Source of the DNA: Chloroflexota bacterium
Lineage (GTDB): Bacteria > Chloroflexota > UBA11872 > UBA12225
Direction of reading: 5' to 3'
Assembly: GCA_030447525.1 (NCBI GenBank)
Contig: JAUJOR010000002.1
Coordinates: forward strand, 426,262 to 490,261
DNA: 64,000 nucleotides
Shown here: piece by piece, positions 26,451 to 36,317 of the stretch
How the letters are laid out: the number at the start of each line of letters is the position of its first letter
How positions within the stretch are numbered: the first letter of the stretch is position 1
Made by a program: the position numbers and the translations under genes
The notes under the pieces: model-generated
What the model saw: the letters and a program-made list of their open reading frames with translations, nothing else
Told to the model about the DNA's origin: nothing
The model's database searches: none

Positions 26451-28583
26451 TTAGCTCGGCTCGGCCACATTCTGCATGAACGGATGGGCCGGCTCCAGCT
26501 CGTGCGGGTCGGGGTACTCGATGCGCGGGTGGTAGACGCCTTGCAGCTGACGCATGAAGGAGCGCTTGATCACTTCTAGATCCTTCAGTGTCAGGTTACA
26601 GTCGTCCAGCTCCCCTTCCAGGATACGCTCGTTCACCGCCCGCTCGACGAGATCCTCCAGGCTCTTGGTCGACCGGTTGGACGCGGCCCTTACGCTGGCC
26701 TCCACCGTGTCCGCCAGCATCACCAGGGCCGTCTCCTTGCTGCGGGGTCGCGGGCCGGGGTAGCGGAACTTCCCTTCGTCCACGGCATCGGTCCCGGCCG
26801 TCTTGACAGCCATGCGGTAGAAAAAGCTCGCCAGGCGCGTCCCATGGTGCTCGGGGATGAAGCGCTGCACGGCCGGCGGCAGGCCGTACTGCTTGGCCAG
26901 CTCCAGGCCCATGACCACATGGTCGATTAAAGCCTGGGCGCTGGCCTCCGGTCGCAGCCGATCGTGCACGTTATCGCCGTCGAACTGGTTTTCCACGAAG
27001 TAGTATGGCCGGTGCAGCTTGCCCACATCGTGGAAGTAGGCCCCCACCCGGACGAGCAGGGAATCCACCCCGATCTGCTCGGCCGCCCGCTCCGCCAGGT
27101 TGCCGACGATGATGGAGTGGTGGTACGTCCCCGGGGCCTCGGTCAGGAGCCGGCGCAGGAGGGGCTGGCTGGGGTGGGCCAGCTCGAGGAGCTGCAGCAT
27201 CGTGGTCAGGCCGAACGCGGGGCCGGCCAGGCTGAACGTCCCCATGGTCAGGATGGCGGTGAGCAGGCCGTTGGCGGCGGCGCTGACGCCAAGATTCAGC
27301 AGGCCCGGCAGGTCTGAATCCGCGTTGATCAGGCGAAAGCTGAGGGAGACGGCCAGGTTAGCCAGGGCGACCTGCAGGCCAACGAGGAAGAAGGCGTTCA
27401 GGCGCTCGATGCGCCGGGCGGCCATGGCCCCGACCATCCCTTGCAGGATGACCAGGCAGATCATGTCGAACGAGAATCCGAGGATGGGGGCGGCCAGGAG
27501 GCCGAGGAAGCTGGATAGGACGACGGCCAGGCGCGTGCTGATGAGGTTGGAGATGAGCACAGTCGCCGTGGCCACCGGAAAGACGTAGGCAGCCCACGGC
27601 CGTCCGGGGACGATCAGCTTCATTGCCACCAGGATGACGGCGAGCAAGATACCGATCAGCAACAGGCTGCGCGGGCGGTCCAGCAGATCGGTGTGGAAGC
27701 CGTGCAGGTACGCGCTGAGGAGCAGCACCAGGACGGCGGCGTACAACCCCAAGCCGGCGGCGCTCTGCCAGCTGGTGGCCCGCGTGCCCAGTCCTAACGC
27801 CTCCAGCTTCTCCACGTCCTCGGCGGTGATTACGTCCCCTTGACGGACGACGGTCTCGCCACGCTCGACCGTCACCTGCACCGGCTGCACCCGGTCACGC
27901 GCCTCGCGTCGGCTCCGCTCCGTCTCCGCGCCGTTGACCAGGACGTTGGGCCGGACGTAGAGCGAGACCAGGTCGGCGGTGAGGACCTGCTGGGGCTGGG
28001 ACAACGCGGGGGACATCTGTCCCAGCATGGCCGTGCGCTTCTGGGCCAGCTCCTCCACCCTGATTCGCTCCCGTACGTTCTCGTCCAGGATACGAAGGGT
28101 CTCCGCGCTGACCGCTTGCCACTCTTCGTCGCTCAGCTGCAGGGCAGTATCCACGGAGTGCGGACTCAGGCCCGGCTCCAACCGGCTGATCTGCTGCCGG
28201 AGCTGGTCGTACCCGGCGCCGGCGTCGGCACGGATGGCGCTGATGCTCCGTAGGAGGTCGGCCGCTCGGCCGCGGAGCTGGCGCAGGAGATTGGAATCGT
28301 AGTCATAGACGGTGGCCACCTGGACGGCGGCCTCGTCACGGGCGATGCGGGTGCGGGCCTGGCTGATGAAGCTAACCCGGCGCGGGGCCTTGAGCGTCTC
28401 CGGCGCCGACGTCCCGGCGACGAGCGGGGCATTGCCGGGGACGAGACGCCAGTTCAAGGCCAGGCCAGCGACGAGCAAGAGGCCAATCGCAAAGGCCGCC
28501 AGGCTGGCGACACGGCGCCATGACGCGCCGCCATAACGGCGTGGCGGGCGGAAGTTGATGATTTTGGTTTCAGCGTCGCTCAT
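26451..28583 (-). CDS. pgpH: 7TM-HD family cyclic-di-AMP phosphodiesterase, PgpH-like
   Basis: 710 aa from ATG 28583 (ATG 28604 possible). One N-terminal TM helix, an extracytoplasmic 7TMR-HDED domain of about 200 residues (SFISQARTRIARDEAAVQVATVYDYD; GETVVRQGDVITAEDVEKLEALGL), seven TM helices, then a cytosolic HD domain with HSIIVGNLAERAAEQIG, GAYFHDVGKLHRPYYFVENQ and MLADTVEASVRAA. The family hydrolyses c-di-AMP, balancing potassium and osmotic responses. It normally precedes ybeY and dgkA, as here. A TATACT -10 lies at 28646-28651 on the minus strand. Confidence 0.9.
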   Translation of the reverse strand: MSDAETKIINFRPPRRYGGASWRRVASLAAFAIGLLLVAGLALNWRLVPGNAPLVAGTSAPETLKAPRRVSFISQARTRIARDEAAVQVATVYDYDSNLLRQLRGRAADLLRSISAIRADAGAGYDQLRQQISRLEPGLSPHSVDTALQLSDEEWQAVSAETLRILDENVRERIRVEELAQKRTAMLGQMSPALSQPQQVLTADLVSLYVRPNVLVNGAETERSRREARDRVQPVQVTVERGETVVRQGDVITAEDVEKLEALGLGTRATSWQSAAGLGLYAAVLVLLLSAYLHGFHTDLLDRPRSLLLIGILLAVILVAMKLIVPGRPWAAYVFPVATATVLISNLISTRLAVVLSSFLGLLAAPILGFSFDMICLVILQGMVGAMAARRIERLNAFFLVGLQVALANLAVSLSFRLINADSDLPGLLNLGVSAAANGLLTAILTMGTFSLAGPAFGLTTMLQLLELAHPSQPLLRRLLTEAPGTYHHSIIVGNLAERAAEQIGVDSLLVRVGAYFHDVGKLHRPYYFVENQFDGDNVHDRLRPEASAQALIDHVVMGLELAKQYGLPPAVQRFIPEHHGTRLASFFYRMAVKTAGTDAVDEGKFRYPGPRPRSKETALVMLADTVEASVRAASNRSTKSLEDLVERAVNERILEGELDDCNLTLKDLEVIKRSFMRQLQGVYHPRIEYPDPHELEPAHPFMQNVAEPS

Positions 28584-28730
28584 CGTCTCGACGTTGCCCA
28601 CCATGGCCACGCCGCCCAACCCGTCTGCCCGGCTGCTAGCACCTCAGTATAGGAGCAAGCTCAGCATGTCTGCTTGGTTCTGCTTGCATCGGCTCGGCCA
28701 CGCTGGCCGGCGGGCTCACCCGCCGCGGAC

Positions 28731-29075
28731 TCACCCCGGGGGCCATGCCAGGGGCCGTCCTCCCAGGAGGTGCAGGTGGAGGTGGGGCACAGACTGCCCG
28801 GCGTCGGCGCCCACATTCAACACCAGACGGTAGCCGGTCCCGGCCACGCCCTCCCCCTCGGCCATGCGGTTAGCCACCACCAGCATCGCCGCCAGCAGGG
28901 GGCCGTTCCCCGGCCCCAGCTCGGCGGCCGAGCCGACGTGCTGATTAGGGATCACCAGGAGGTGCACCGGCGCCTGGGGGTTGACGTCTCGGAAAGCCGT
29001 CACCTGTCCATCCTGATGAACGATCTGCGCCGGGACGTCCCCACGGGCAATCTTGCAGAAAATGCAATCACTCAT
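28731..29075 (-). CDS. hinT: HIT-family purine nucleoside phosphoramidase
   Basis: 114 aa Hint-branch protein. CIFCKIARGDVPAQIVHQD is the standard start and VPHLHLHLLGGRPLAWPPG carries the H-x-H-x-H catalytic triad. Hydrolyses AMP-lysine and adenosine phosphoramidates. The 5' side shows TAGACT seven bases before the ATG and no ribosome site, so it may be leaderless. It follows rsmE on the same strand by about 90 bp. Confidence 0.93.
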   Translation of the reverse strand: MSDCIFCKIARGDVPAQIVHQDGQVTAFRDVNPQAPVHLLVIPNQHVGSAAELGPGNGPLLAAMLVVANRMAEGEGVAGTGYRLVLNVGADAGQSVPHLHLHLLGGRPLAWPPG

Positions 29076-29168
29076 CGTGGCAAGTCTACGCTACACCTCG
29101 CCGGGCGGGTCAGGCAGGTGGCTGCGTCTACTGGTCTGTCAACCTGTTCCTGGAGTGGTTGTTGTTAC

Positions 29169-30017
29169 CTAACGCCCAGATTGCCCGCCGCCGTCGTGGC
29201 GACGTGGCAGCGCACCAGGACCGGGCGGGGCACCGGGCACCAGGGCCAGGGCCAGGGCGGCCAGGGCCGCCGTCTCACTGCGCAGCACACGCGGGCCAAG
29301 CGTGGCCGTCTGCACCCCGGCGACCAACGCCAGCTGCACCTCCTCTGGATCGAAGCCCCCCTCCGGCCCCACGAGGAGCCGCACGCGGCCGCCCCCGGCG
29401 GCCGCCGCCCCGGCCAGTACCGCGTCGAAGGGGGACACACGCTCCTCCTCCCAAAGAAGGACGCTCGACGGGGCGTCGTCCAGGGCGGCCGGCAAGGGGC
29501 ATGGGGCGGCGATCTCTGGGACAACGCAGCGCCCGCTCTGCTCGGCGGCCTCGACGACGATGCGCCTCCACCGCGCCAGCTTCGCTCCAGACGCCCGACG
29601 CTCAGCCGGCCCCCCACCGGTTTCGCCGGCGAGGCCGTTGCCCGTGGCCGCTGGCGCCGCCCCGGCCGCCACGGTGCGCCGCGTGACCAGCGGCCGAAAG
29701 GCGGCCACTCCCAGCTCCGTCCCCTTCTGTAGTACCCACTCGAACTTGTCCGCCTTGAGCAGGGCATGGCACAGCGTCACGTGCAGACCGGGCTCGCGCT
29801 GTGGCCGCTGATGCTCGAGTAGCCGGGCGGAGGCCCGGTCTCGCCCGGCCGAGACGAGCTCCGCCGTCCACTCCCCGCCAGAGCCATCGAACAGCACCAC
29901 CGGATCTCCGGGGCGCAGGCGGAGCACAGTCGAGATCTGATGGGCGATCTCGCGGGGCAAGGCCACCTCGCCGCCAGCCAGGGGCGCCGCCACGTAGAAG
30001 CGGTGCAATGTGGCCAC
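29169..30017 (-). CDS. rsmE: 16S rRNA m3U1498 methyltransferase RsmE
   Basis: 282 aa (usual 240-250). N-terminal PUA-like domain (LHRFYVAAPLAGGEVALP) and C-terminal SPOUT methyltransferase with the knot motif LLVGPEGGFDPEEVQLA and LGPRVLRSETAALAALAL. A Gly/Ala-rich insertion (about residues 117-144) lies between RPLVTRRT and RWRRIVVEAAEQSGR. Six bp after prmA, so co-transcribed with the heat-shock block. Confidence 0.93.
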   Translation of the reverse strand: MATLHRFYVAAPLAGGEVALPREIAHQISTVLRLRPGDPVVLFDGSGGEWTAELVSAGRDRASARLLEHQRPQREPGLHVTLCHALLKADKFEWVLQKGTELGVAAFRPLVTRRTVAAGAAPAATGNGLAGETGGGPAERRASGAKLARWRRIVVEAAEQSGRCVVPEIAAPCPLPAALDDAPSSVLLWEEERVSPFDAVLAGAAAAGGGRVRLLVGPEGGFDPEEVQLALVAGVQTATLGPRVLRSETAALAALALALVPGAPPGPGALPRRHDGGGQSGR

Positions 30018-30023
30018 GGGGAG

Positions 30024-31037
30024 TCACGCCTCCTGGACGGTGGGGGCGGCCCCGGACAACGGGCCGGCCGGCTCCTTGCGACACAGGAACGTGACCCAGT
30101 CGCCCTGCTGCAGGCGACGCTCAGTTGTGAAGCCCTGTGCCGCCAGGGGAACGGCTGCCTCGGCCTCACGCTCGGCGATGATCCCGCTGGCGATCAGCCA
30201 GGCCCCCGGACGAAGGGCCCTTTCCAACGCGGGGGCGCGCTCGGCGATCACCCGGGCAACGATGTTGGCGAAGGCCCCATCAAAGGCGGCCACGAGGTCG
30301 AGGCCCGGTACGGTGACCACACCGTTGATCGGCTCCCCGAGCGTGGCGCGCCGGACGCTGACGACGTCTGCTAGGCCGTTCTGCGCCGCGTTCTCCGTGG
30401 CCGCGGCCACGGCCACCTCGTCCACGTCCAGGGCCAGCACGCTCCCGGCGCCGAGCCGGGCGGCCGCCAGGGACAAGATGCCGGAGCCGGTGCCGAGGTC
30501 GAGCACGTCCTGCCCGGCCAGCCGGCCGGCCCCCCCTCCGGCCGGACCCAGGGTCTCGAGGCACTCCAGCACGAGCTGGGTGGTGGGATGCAGTCCGGTG
30601 CCGAAGGCCATGCCGGGGTCGAGGTCGAGGACGAGATCGCCCGCGCCGGGGACGAACGCTTGCCAGCGGGGCTTAATCACCCAGCGCCGGCCGATGCGCT
30701 GCACGGAGTAGTGTTGCTTCCAGGCGTTCGCCCAGTCTTCCTCGCCGATCCAGCGGAAGGTCAGGTCGCCCATGGGGGCGAGATCGAAGGCCCGCAGGAG
30801 ACCTACCGAGTTCTCGATCTCCCGGCGCCGGGGCACCAGGTCCTGACCTTCCGGCAGGTAGGTGCGCAACATGGCGAAGGCCCCAGGAGTGGGCAGGACC
30901 TCGTCCACATCTGGCCCCGGGCGCAGCTCCGGCTCGATGACCACGCCCCCCTGCCCCGCCCGTTCGAACAGGGCACTCAGGGCCTCGGCGGCCTCAGCCG
31001 TGGCGCGGATGGAGACCTCCAGCCAGCGATCAGGCAT
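30024..31037 (-). CDS. prmA: Ribosomal protein L11 methyltransferase PrmA
   Basis: 337 aa from ATG 31037, which overlaps the last codons of dnaJ by 8 bp (the frame is open to 31061 but the overlap start is natural). WLEVSIRATAEAAEALSALFERAG is the L11-binding domain; GMAFGTGLHPTT and VLDLGTGSGILSLAAARLGA bind SAM, with FANIVARVI the catalytic-site strand. A short Gly-rich insertion lies before the SAM motif. dnaJ-prmA-rsmE is a conserved order in many bacteria. Confidence 0.93.
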   Translation of the reverse strand: MPDRWLEVSIRATAEAAEALSALFERAGQGGVVIEPELRPGPDVDEVLPTPGAFAMLRTYLPEGQDLVPRRREIENSVGLLRAFDLAPMGDLTFRWIGEEDWANAWKQHYSVQRIGRRWVIKPRWQAFVPGAGDLVLDLDPGMAFGTGLHPTTQLVLECLETLGPAGGGAGRLAGQDVLDLGTGSGILSLAAARLGAGSVLALDVDEVAVAAATENAAQNGLADVVSVRRATLGEPINGVVTVPGLDLVAAFDGAFANIVARVIAERAPALERALRPGAWLIASGIIAEREAEAAVPLAAQGFTTERRLQQGDWVTFLCRKEPAGPLSGAAPTVQEA

Positions 31038-32244
31038 CTTCCTCGTCCAGGCCCAGGGCACCCTTGACCTTCTCTAGCAGCCCCTTGTCCTTCTTACGCC
31101 CTCGCCGGGCCGGGCGCCCGTTCGTCCGGCCGCTGGAGCGATCTCCGCCGGGGGCGGCACCCGCCGCCTCCGGCTCCGCCTCATCGTCCTCCCGGCCGTT
31201 GAACGACTCCGCCAGGACGCTGAAGAGCTCTCGCTGGCGGGCCGTGAGGGCCGTAGGTACCTGAACGTTGGCCACGACGCGGAAGTCACCGCGGCCGGCC
31301 CGCTGCAAGCGGGGTACCCCCTTGTCACGGATGCGGAACACCCGCCCGTGCTGCGTCCCTGGGGGCACCGTCAGCACCTCGTCGCCTTCGAGCGTGGGGA
31401 CACGGCGTTCGGTGCCCAGGGCAGCCTCGGCGACGTTGAGGGGCAGCTCGTAGATGAGGTCGAAACCGTCGCGGCGCAGCACCGGATGGGGCTGGACGTG
31501 AAACTGGACGTAGAGGTTGCCGCTGGGACCGTTCTTGTCGCCGCCCTCACCCTGGCCGGCGACTCGCATCTCGGTGCCATTGTCCACGCCGGGCGGGACG
31601 GGGAGCGTGATCTTGCGCTGCCGTTTCAACCGCCCGCGCCCGCCACACTCCGGGCACTTGGACTGCACGATCGTCCCTTCCCCACGGCAGCGATCGCAGG
31701 TGGCGACGTTGACAAACTGGCCGAAGATGGACTGCTGGATGCGCCGCACCTCCCCGGTCCCGCCGCACTGCACGCAGGTGATAGGGGGCTTGCCGGGCTC
31801 GGCGCCGGAGCCGCCGCAGATGAGGCAGCTCTCCCAGCGCGCCAGCTCGATCTCCTTTTCAACGCCGAACACGGCCTCCTGAAAGGTCAGATCGACGCGT
31901 ATGCGCAGGTCGGCGCCGCGCTGTGGCCCGCGCCTGGTGGCCGTCCCGCCCCCGAAAAAGCTCTCGAAGAGATCGCCGATGTCTCCGAAGGGGAAGCCCT
32001 CCGCACCCGCCGGGCCGCCGCTGGGCCCGGCGTGGCCAAAGCGGTCGTACATCTGGCGGCGTTGGGCGTCACCCAGCACCTCGTAGGCCTCGGTGATCTC
32101 TTTGAAGCGCGTCTCGGCCCCCGGCTCCTTGTTGACGTCCGGGTGGTACTTGCGGGCCAGCTGCCGGTAGGCCCGCTTGATCTCGTCTTCTGGGGCGCCG
32201 CGCGAGACGCCCAGCAGCTCGTAATAGTCGCGTTTCTCGGCCAT
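31030..32244 (-). CDS. dnaJ: Chaperone protein DnaJ
   Basis: 404 aa from ATG 32244. J-domain with the HPD motif (KYHPDVNKEPG), G/F-rich linker (GGPAGAEGFPFGDIGDLFESFFGGG), four zinc-finger repeats (CLICGGSG, CVQCGGTG, CDRCRGEG, CPECGGRG), then the substrate-binding C-terminal domains. An added lysine/arginine-rich tail (RTNGRPARRGRKKDK) extends it beyond the usual 375 aa. Stimulates DnaK ATPase and delivers clients. 112 bp downstream of dnaK. Confidence 0.95.
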   Translation of the reverse strand: MAEKRDYYELLGVSRGAPEDEIKRAYRQLARKYHPDVNKEPGAETRFKEITEAYEVLGDAQRRQMYDRFGHAGPSGGPAGAEGFPFGDIGDLFESFFGGGTATRRGPQRGADLRIRVDLTFQEAVFGVEKEIELARWESCLICGGSGAEPGKPPITCVQCGGTGEVRRIQQSIFGQFVNVATCDRCRGEGTIVQSKCPECGGRGRLKRQRKITLPVPPGVDNGTEMRVAGQGEGGDKNGPSGNLYVQFHVQPHPVLRRDGFDLIYELPLNVAEAALGTERRVPTLEGDEVLTVPPGTQHGRVFRIRDKGVPRLQRAGRGDFRVVANVQVPTALTARQRELFSVLAESFNGREDDEAEPEAAGAAPGGDRSSGRTNGRPARRGRKKDKGLLEKVKGALGLDEEDA

Positions 32245-32356
32245 CAATACAGTCCAGTGGATCTAGGGAGCGTCACCCGCCCGGCGGTTCCAGGACCGAA
32301 GGGCTCAAGCAGTGCACCACTCCTTGAGCTTGTCGGCCCTTGAGCCGAAGGGCGGC

Positions 32357-34225
32357 TCAGGTGCCGACGGGTGCTTCTTCCGGCGCTTCCGGTGGAGGAC
32401 TGCCGTTCGGCACCTCGGCGGCGCCCTTCTCCACCATACCCGGATTGAGGTCGAGCAAGGCGGCGCGCAGCTCCAGGGCGGCGCCGCGGATCTGCGTCGT
32501 GTCGCCTCCCTCCATCACGGCACGCACGGCGCCGATCCTCGCTTCCAGGTCGCCCCGGAACTCCTCCGGCAGGCTCTCGCCGGCCTGCACCAGGAATCGC
32601 TCAGCCTGGTACACGAGGCCGTCGGCCAGGTTGCGGGCATCGACTCGCTCGCGCCGGCTGGCGTCCTCCGCGGCATGATGCTCGGCATCCGCCACCATGC
32701 GGGCGATCTCCTCCGGCGAGAGACGGCTGGCGCCGGCGACCTTGACGCGCTGCTCAAGTCCGGAGTTGCGTTCCCGCGCCGAGACTTGCAGGATGCCGTT
32801 GGCGTCGATGTCAAAGGTGACGTCGATGAGGGGCACGCCGCGGGGGGCGGGGGGGATGCCGTCTAGCTCGAAGCGGGCGAGCTGCTGATTGCGCTCCGCT
32901 AGCTCCCGCTCGCCCTGGTACACCTGGATCTCCACCCGGCGCTGCTGGTCGGCCGCCGTGCTGTAGGTCTGGGTGCGAGAGGTCGGGATGGTGGTGTTGC
33001 GGTCGATCAGGCGGTGGAACACCCCGCCGAGGGTGCGGATGCCCAGCGAAAGGGGCGTCACGTCGAGGAGGAGCAGGTCGGTCACTTCCCCGGAAAGGAC
33101 GCCGGCCTGCACGGCCGCTCCCAATGCCACTACCTCGTCCGGGTTGACTCCCTTGTGCGGCTCGCGGCCAAAGATGCGTTTCACCACCCCCTGCACCGCC
33201 GGCATGCGAGTCTGGCCCCCAACGACCACGATGTCGTCGATCTGCTCGGCGACCAGATGGGCGTCGGCCAGGGCCTGCCGGCAGGGCTCGATGGTGCGCT
33301 CGATCAGGTCGCCCACCAGCTGCTCCAGCTTGGCCCGGCTGAGCACCACGTTCAGGTGCATCGGTCCCCGCTCGTCGGCAGTGATGAAGGGGAGATTGAT
33401 CTCCGTCTCAAGTGCGCTGGAGAGCTCGATCTTCGCCCGCTCGGACGCCTCTTTGAGGCGCTGCAAGGCCATGCGATCGGCCCGTAGATCGACCTTGTGC
33501 GCGGCCGCGAAGCCATCGGCGAGCCACTCCATAATCCGAGCGTCGAAGTCGTCCCCGCCGAGATGAGTCTCGCCGTTGGTCGCTCGCACTTCGTAGACGC
33601 CGTCGCCGATCTCCAGGATAGAGATATCGAACGTTCCGCCCCCCAGGTCGTACACGGCCACGCGCCGCTCCCCCTGCTTGTCCAAGCCATAGGCCAAAGC
33701 GGAGGCAGTGGGCTCGTTGATGATGCGACGCACCTCCAGCCCGGCGATCTGCCCGGCGTCCTTGGTCGCCTGGCGCTGGCTGTCGGAGAAGTAGGCCGGG
33801 ACGGTGATCACGGCCGCCGTCACCGGCTCGCCTAGATACGCCTCGGCGTCGGCCTTGAGCTTCTGGAGGATCATGGCTGAGATCTCGGGCGGGGCGTAGT
33901 CGTTGCCCCCCAGCAAGACCCGAACATCCCCATTCGGCGCCCCCGTCAGGCGGTAGGGGATGAACTTGCTGTCCCGTTCCACCTCTGGATCGTCCAGGCG
34001 CCGGCCCATGAAACGCTTTATAGAGAACACCGTCTGCTCAGGGTTAGTGATGGCCTGGCGTTTGGCGATCGAGCCCACCAATCGCTCACCGCTGCGCGAG
34101 ACGGCGACGACCGAGGGCGTCGTGCGCGCCCCTTCGGAGTTGGGGATGACCACCGGCGCCCCGCCCTCAAGCACGGCGATGCAAGAGTTCGTCGTCCCCA
34201 GGTCAATACCGATCACCTTGGCCAT
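32357..34225 (-). CDS. dnaK: Chaperone protein DnaK (Hsp70)
   Basis: 622 aa. ATPase domain: [35 protein letters not shown], and [20 protein letters not shown]; substrate-binding domain: [16 protein letters not shown] with a short helical lid and no long Gly-rich tail. Normal length. ATG at 34225. A 179-bp gap separates it from grpE; I see no CIRCE there, so transcription probably comes from the hrcA promoter, although an internal promoter cannot be excluded. Confidence 0.96.
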   Translation of the reverse strand: MAKVIGIDLGTTNSCIAVLEGGAPVVIPNSEGARTTPSVVAVSRSGERLVGSIAKRQAITNPEQTVFSIKRFMGRRLDDPEVERDSKFIPYRLTGAPNGDVRVLLGGNDYAPPEISAMILQKLKADAEAYLGEPVTAAVITVPAYFSDSQRQATKDAGQIAGLEVRRIINEPTASALAYGLDKQGERRVAVYDLGGGTFDISILEIGDGVYEVRATNGETHLGGDDFDARIMEWLADGFAAAHKVDLRADRMALQRLKEASERAKIELSSALETEINLPFITADERGPMHLNVVLSRAKLEQLVGDLIERTIEPCRQALADAHLVAEQIDDIVVVGGQTRMPAVQGVVKRIFGREPHKGVNPDEVVALGAAVQAGVLSGEVTDLLLLDVTPLSLGIRTLGGVFHRLIDRNTTIPTSRTQTYSTAADQQRRVEIQVYQGERELAERNQQLARFELDGIPPAPRGVPLIDVTFDIDANGILQVSARERNSGLEQRVKVAGASRLSPEEIARMVADAEHHAAEDASRRERVDARNLADGLVYQAERFLVQAGESLPEEFRGDLEARIGAVRAVMEGGDTTQIRGAALELRAALLDLNPGMVEKGAAEVPNGSPPPEAPEEAPVGT

Positions 34226-34404
34226 GGCAGTCCAGTCTCAGGTCTCACACCCAACGTTGACGTGTCCCTCACTACAAGACCCGGGCCACTGCCGGAAGTG
34301 CTGACCGCCAAACGCCGAGTCAGGTCTACTCACCGGCAGGACCTGCGCCGTCCCATCGGCCCGCAGGAACAGTGGCCCACCTGGCACCGCGTACCTCCTG
34401 CCAC

Positions 34405-35088
34405 TTAGCCGGTCGCCGCCGGCGCGGCGTCCGCAGCGGCGTCCCTGGCCCCTGGGGCCTGATCAGCCTGTTGGTCCGCCTCGGGGACAGAGACGTGAGA
34501 CCCCGCGCCCTCGGTCTCGGCGGTTGTCGGCTTGGGACCTACCTTGACCAGGGTAGGACGCAGGACGCGCTCGTGGAGCTTGTAGCCTGCTTGCAGCACG
34601 GCGACCACATGAGGCCTGCCGTCACCGCTCTCATGCTCGATCGCCTCGTGCAAGGCCGGATCAAACGGCTGGTCCGCAGCCTCGATCTCCACCAGCCCGA
34701 TCCGCTCCAGCGTGCCCCGTAGCTGGGAGTGGATCATGGCCACCCCGGACAGCCAGGTCAAGCGGCGGAACTGCCCCGGCAGCGTGCTCCAGGCGCGGTC
34801 GAAGCTATCCAGCACCGGCAGTAACGACGATATCAGAGATGCGGTGGCGAATTTCTCCAGCTCCTCGCGCTCGAACTGCGCCCGGCGCCGATAGTTAGCC
34901 AGGTCTGCCTGGGCCCGCTGCCAGCGATCGAGATTCTCCTGCGCCCGCGTCTCGGCGGCCCGCAGCTCCTGACGGAGCTCGTCCAGCTGGCGCTCCAGCT
35001 CCCGTGCCTCAGCGCTCCCGCCGCCGGCCGGCGCCCCACTCGCGGATGCGCCCCCTTCAGCCCTGGTGGTCTCAGCTTCAGCCGTCAT
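34405..35088 (-). CDS. grpE: Nucleotide exchange factor GrpE
   Basis: 227 aa from ATG 35088 behind GGGAGGAG, inside the 3' end of hrcA (11-bp overlap). Long N-terminal coiled coil (RELERQLDELRQELRAAETRAQENLDRWQRAQADLANYRRR), then the dimer/DnaK-contact domain with FDPALHEAIEHE and VLQAGYKLHERVLRPTLVKVG, the GrpE signature. A disordered acidic tail of about 40 residues follows. Releases ADP from DnaK. Confidence 0.95.
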   Translation of the reverse strand: MTAEAETTRAEGGASASGAPAGGGSAEARELERQLDELRQELRAAETRAQENLDRWQRAQADLANYRRRAQFEREELEKFATASLISSLLPVLDSFDRAWSTLPGQFRRLTWLSGVAMIHSQLRGTLERIGLVEIEAADQPFDPALHEAIEHESGDGRPHVVAVLQAGYKLHERVLRPTLVKVGPKPTTAETEGAGSHVSVPEADQQADQAPGARDAAADAAPAATG

Positions 35089-36244
35089 TTGTCTCCTCCC
35101 TGCGCTTACGGCCGGGGGGGCCCATGGTCGAGGGCGTCCGCATGCCCACACCTCCTGCCAGGTTGGCGCCAGCCTTCTCGGCGCCGCCTCCGCCCCCCGG
35201 TACGACCTCCCTGGGTCGGCCAACCCTTCCAAAGTCGTCAAGTAGCTCAGTCATGATGCGGGCGATGTAGCGTACCGATGGGACGGCAACGCCGTAAGGC
35301 AGGCGCAGCGGGCCCAGTACGCCCACTACCCCGGTCACCTCGTTGGCGTCGCCATAGCGCGCCAGGACGACGGCGCACTCCTTCATCCAGTCCCACCGAT
35401 TCTCGCTGCCGATCAAGATCTGGATGCCATCGTTCGCCGGCACCCCGGGCAGGAGCTCACGCAGCACCTGGGGGCGCTCCAGCACCTCTACGATTGCCCG
35501 CGCCCGCTCCACGGTGGCGAACTCCGGCTGGTCGAGTAGCTCCACCAGGCCGTCGTGGTAGACGGTCACGGTCTCACGCGCGTCGATCTCGGCCATCAGC
35601 TCCAGCAGAGAGTCCACCAGGAATCGCTCGGCGCCTGTCAAACGCTCGTTCTCGACGGCCGCCTTGGCCCCTCGCCGGCTCTGGCCATGGAGCAACAGAT
35701 TGAACCGCTGCGACGCCGCCGAGAGCGTTTCTTGATTCGTACCGTCGGGGAGGGTGACCAGTTGCTGCTTGACGCTCCCTTCCTGCAGGACGAGCACCAG
35801 GAGGCCCAGGCGCTCCTGCATCTGGAGCATCTCGAAGTGCTTGATACGGCAGGCCGCCATCTGTGGGGCGCTGACGATGGCCGCCGCCCGGACGACCCGC
35901 GCCAGCACGGTTACGCCCAGCTGCAGCCACTCCTCGCGCATCAGCGCCACCTGGTGGAACTGATGCCGGATAGTCAGCTGCTCTGAGCGCGGCAGGCGCT
36001 CCTCCTGCATCAAGCGCTGTACGAAGTAACGGTAGCCCTGCTCTGATGGGATGCGCCCGGCAGACGTGTGGGGCTGGTAGATGTAGCCCTCCGCCTCCAG
36101 CTCGGCCATCTCGTTACGGATCGTCGCCGACGAGACGGCCATGCCGTACTCCCGCTGCAACGTGTCCGACGCCACCGGACGGGCGTTGCGCGTGTACTCC
36201 TGGACGACCGCTTTGAGGATCTGTTCCTTGCGTTCCGACAGCAC
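35078..36244 (-). CDS. hrcA: Heat-inducible transcription repressor HrcA
   Basis: 388 aa (usual about 345, with an extra C-terminal Gly/Pro-rich tail). Winged-helix N-terminus LSERKEQILKAVVQEYTRNARPVASDTL and SSATIRNEMAELEAEGYI, then a GAF-like domain and ILIGSENRWDWMKECAVVLARYG as in HrcA. GTG start behind GGGAGG. It should bind the CIRCE element at 36270-36296 directly upstream and so control its own operon hrcA-grpE-dnaK-dnaJ, with GroE (not in this window) as co-factor. Confidence 0.95.
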   Translation of the reverse strand: MLSERKEQILKAVVQEYTRNARPVASDTLQREYGMAVSSATIRNEMAELEAEGYIYQPHTSAGRIPSEQGYRYFVQRLMQEERLPRSEQLTIRHQFHQVALMREEWLQLGVTVLARVVRAAAIVSAPQMAACRIKHFEMLQMQERLGLLVLVLQEGSVKQQLVTLPDGTNQETLSAASQRFNLLLHGQSRRGAKAAVENERLTGAERFLVDSLLELMAEIDARETVTVYHDGLVELLDQPEFATVERARAIVEVLERPQVLRELLPGVPANDGIQILIGSENRWDWMKECAVVLARYGDANEVTGVVGVLGPLRLPYGVAVPSVRYIARIMTELLDDFGRVGRPREVVPGGGGGAEKAGANLAGGVGMRTPSTMGPPGRKRREETNDG

Positions 36245-36269
36245 GCCCCGTCTGGCCTCCCACCACCCA

Positions 36270-36296
36270 TTAGCACTCCCCGTACCTGAGTGCTAA
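36270..36296. promoter_or_regulatory. CIRCE operator (HrcA binding site)
   Basis: TTAGCACTC (36270-36278), nine bases, GAGTGCTAA (36288-36296): an exact match to the CIRCE consensus. It lies 26 bp upstream of the hrcA start; a possible -10 TATTCT for the minus strand is at 36306-36311, without a clear -35. Confidence 0.97.
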
Positions 36297-36317
36297 GCCA
36301 GAGTCAGAATACCAGAC

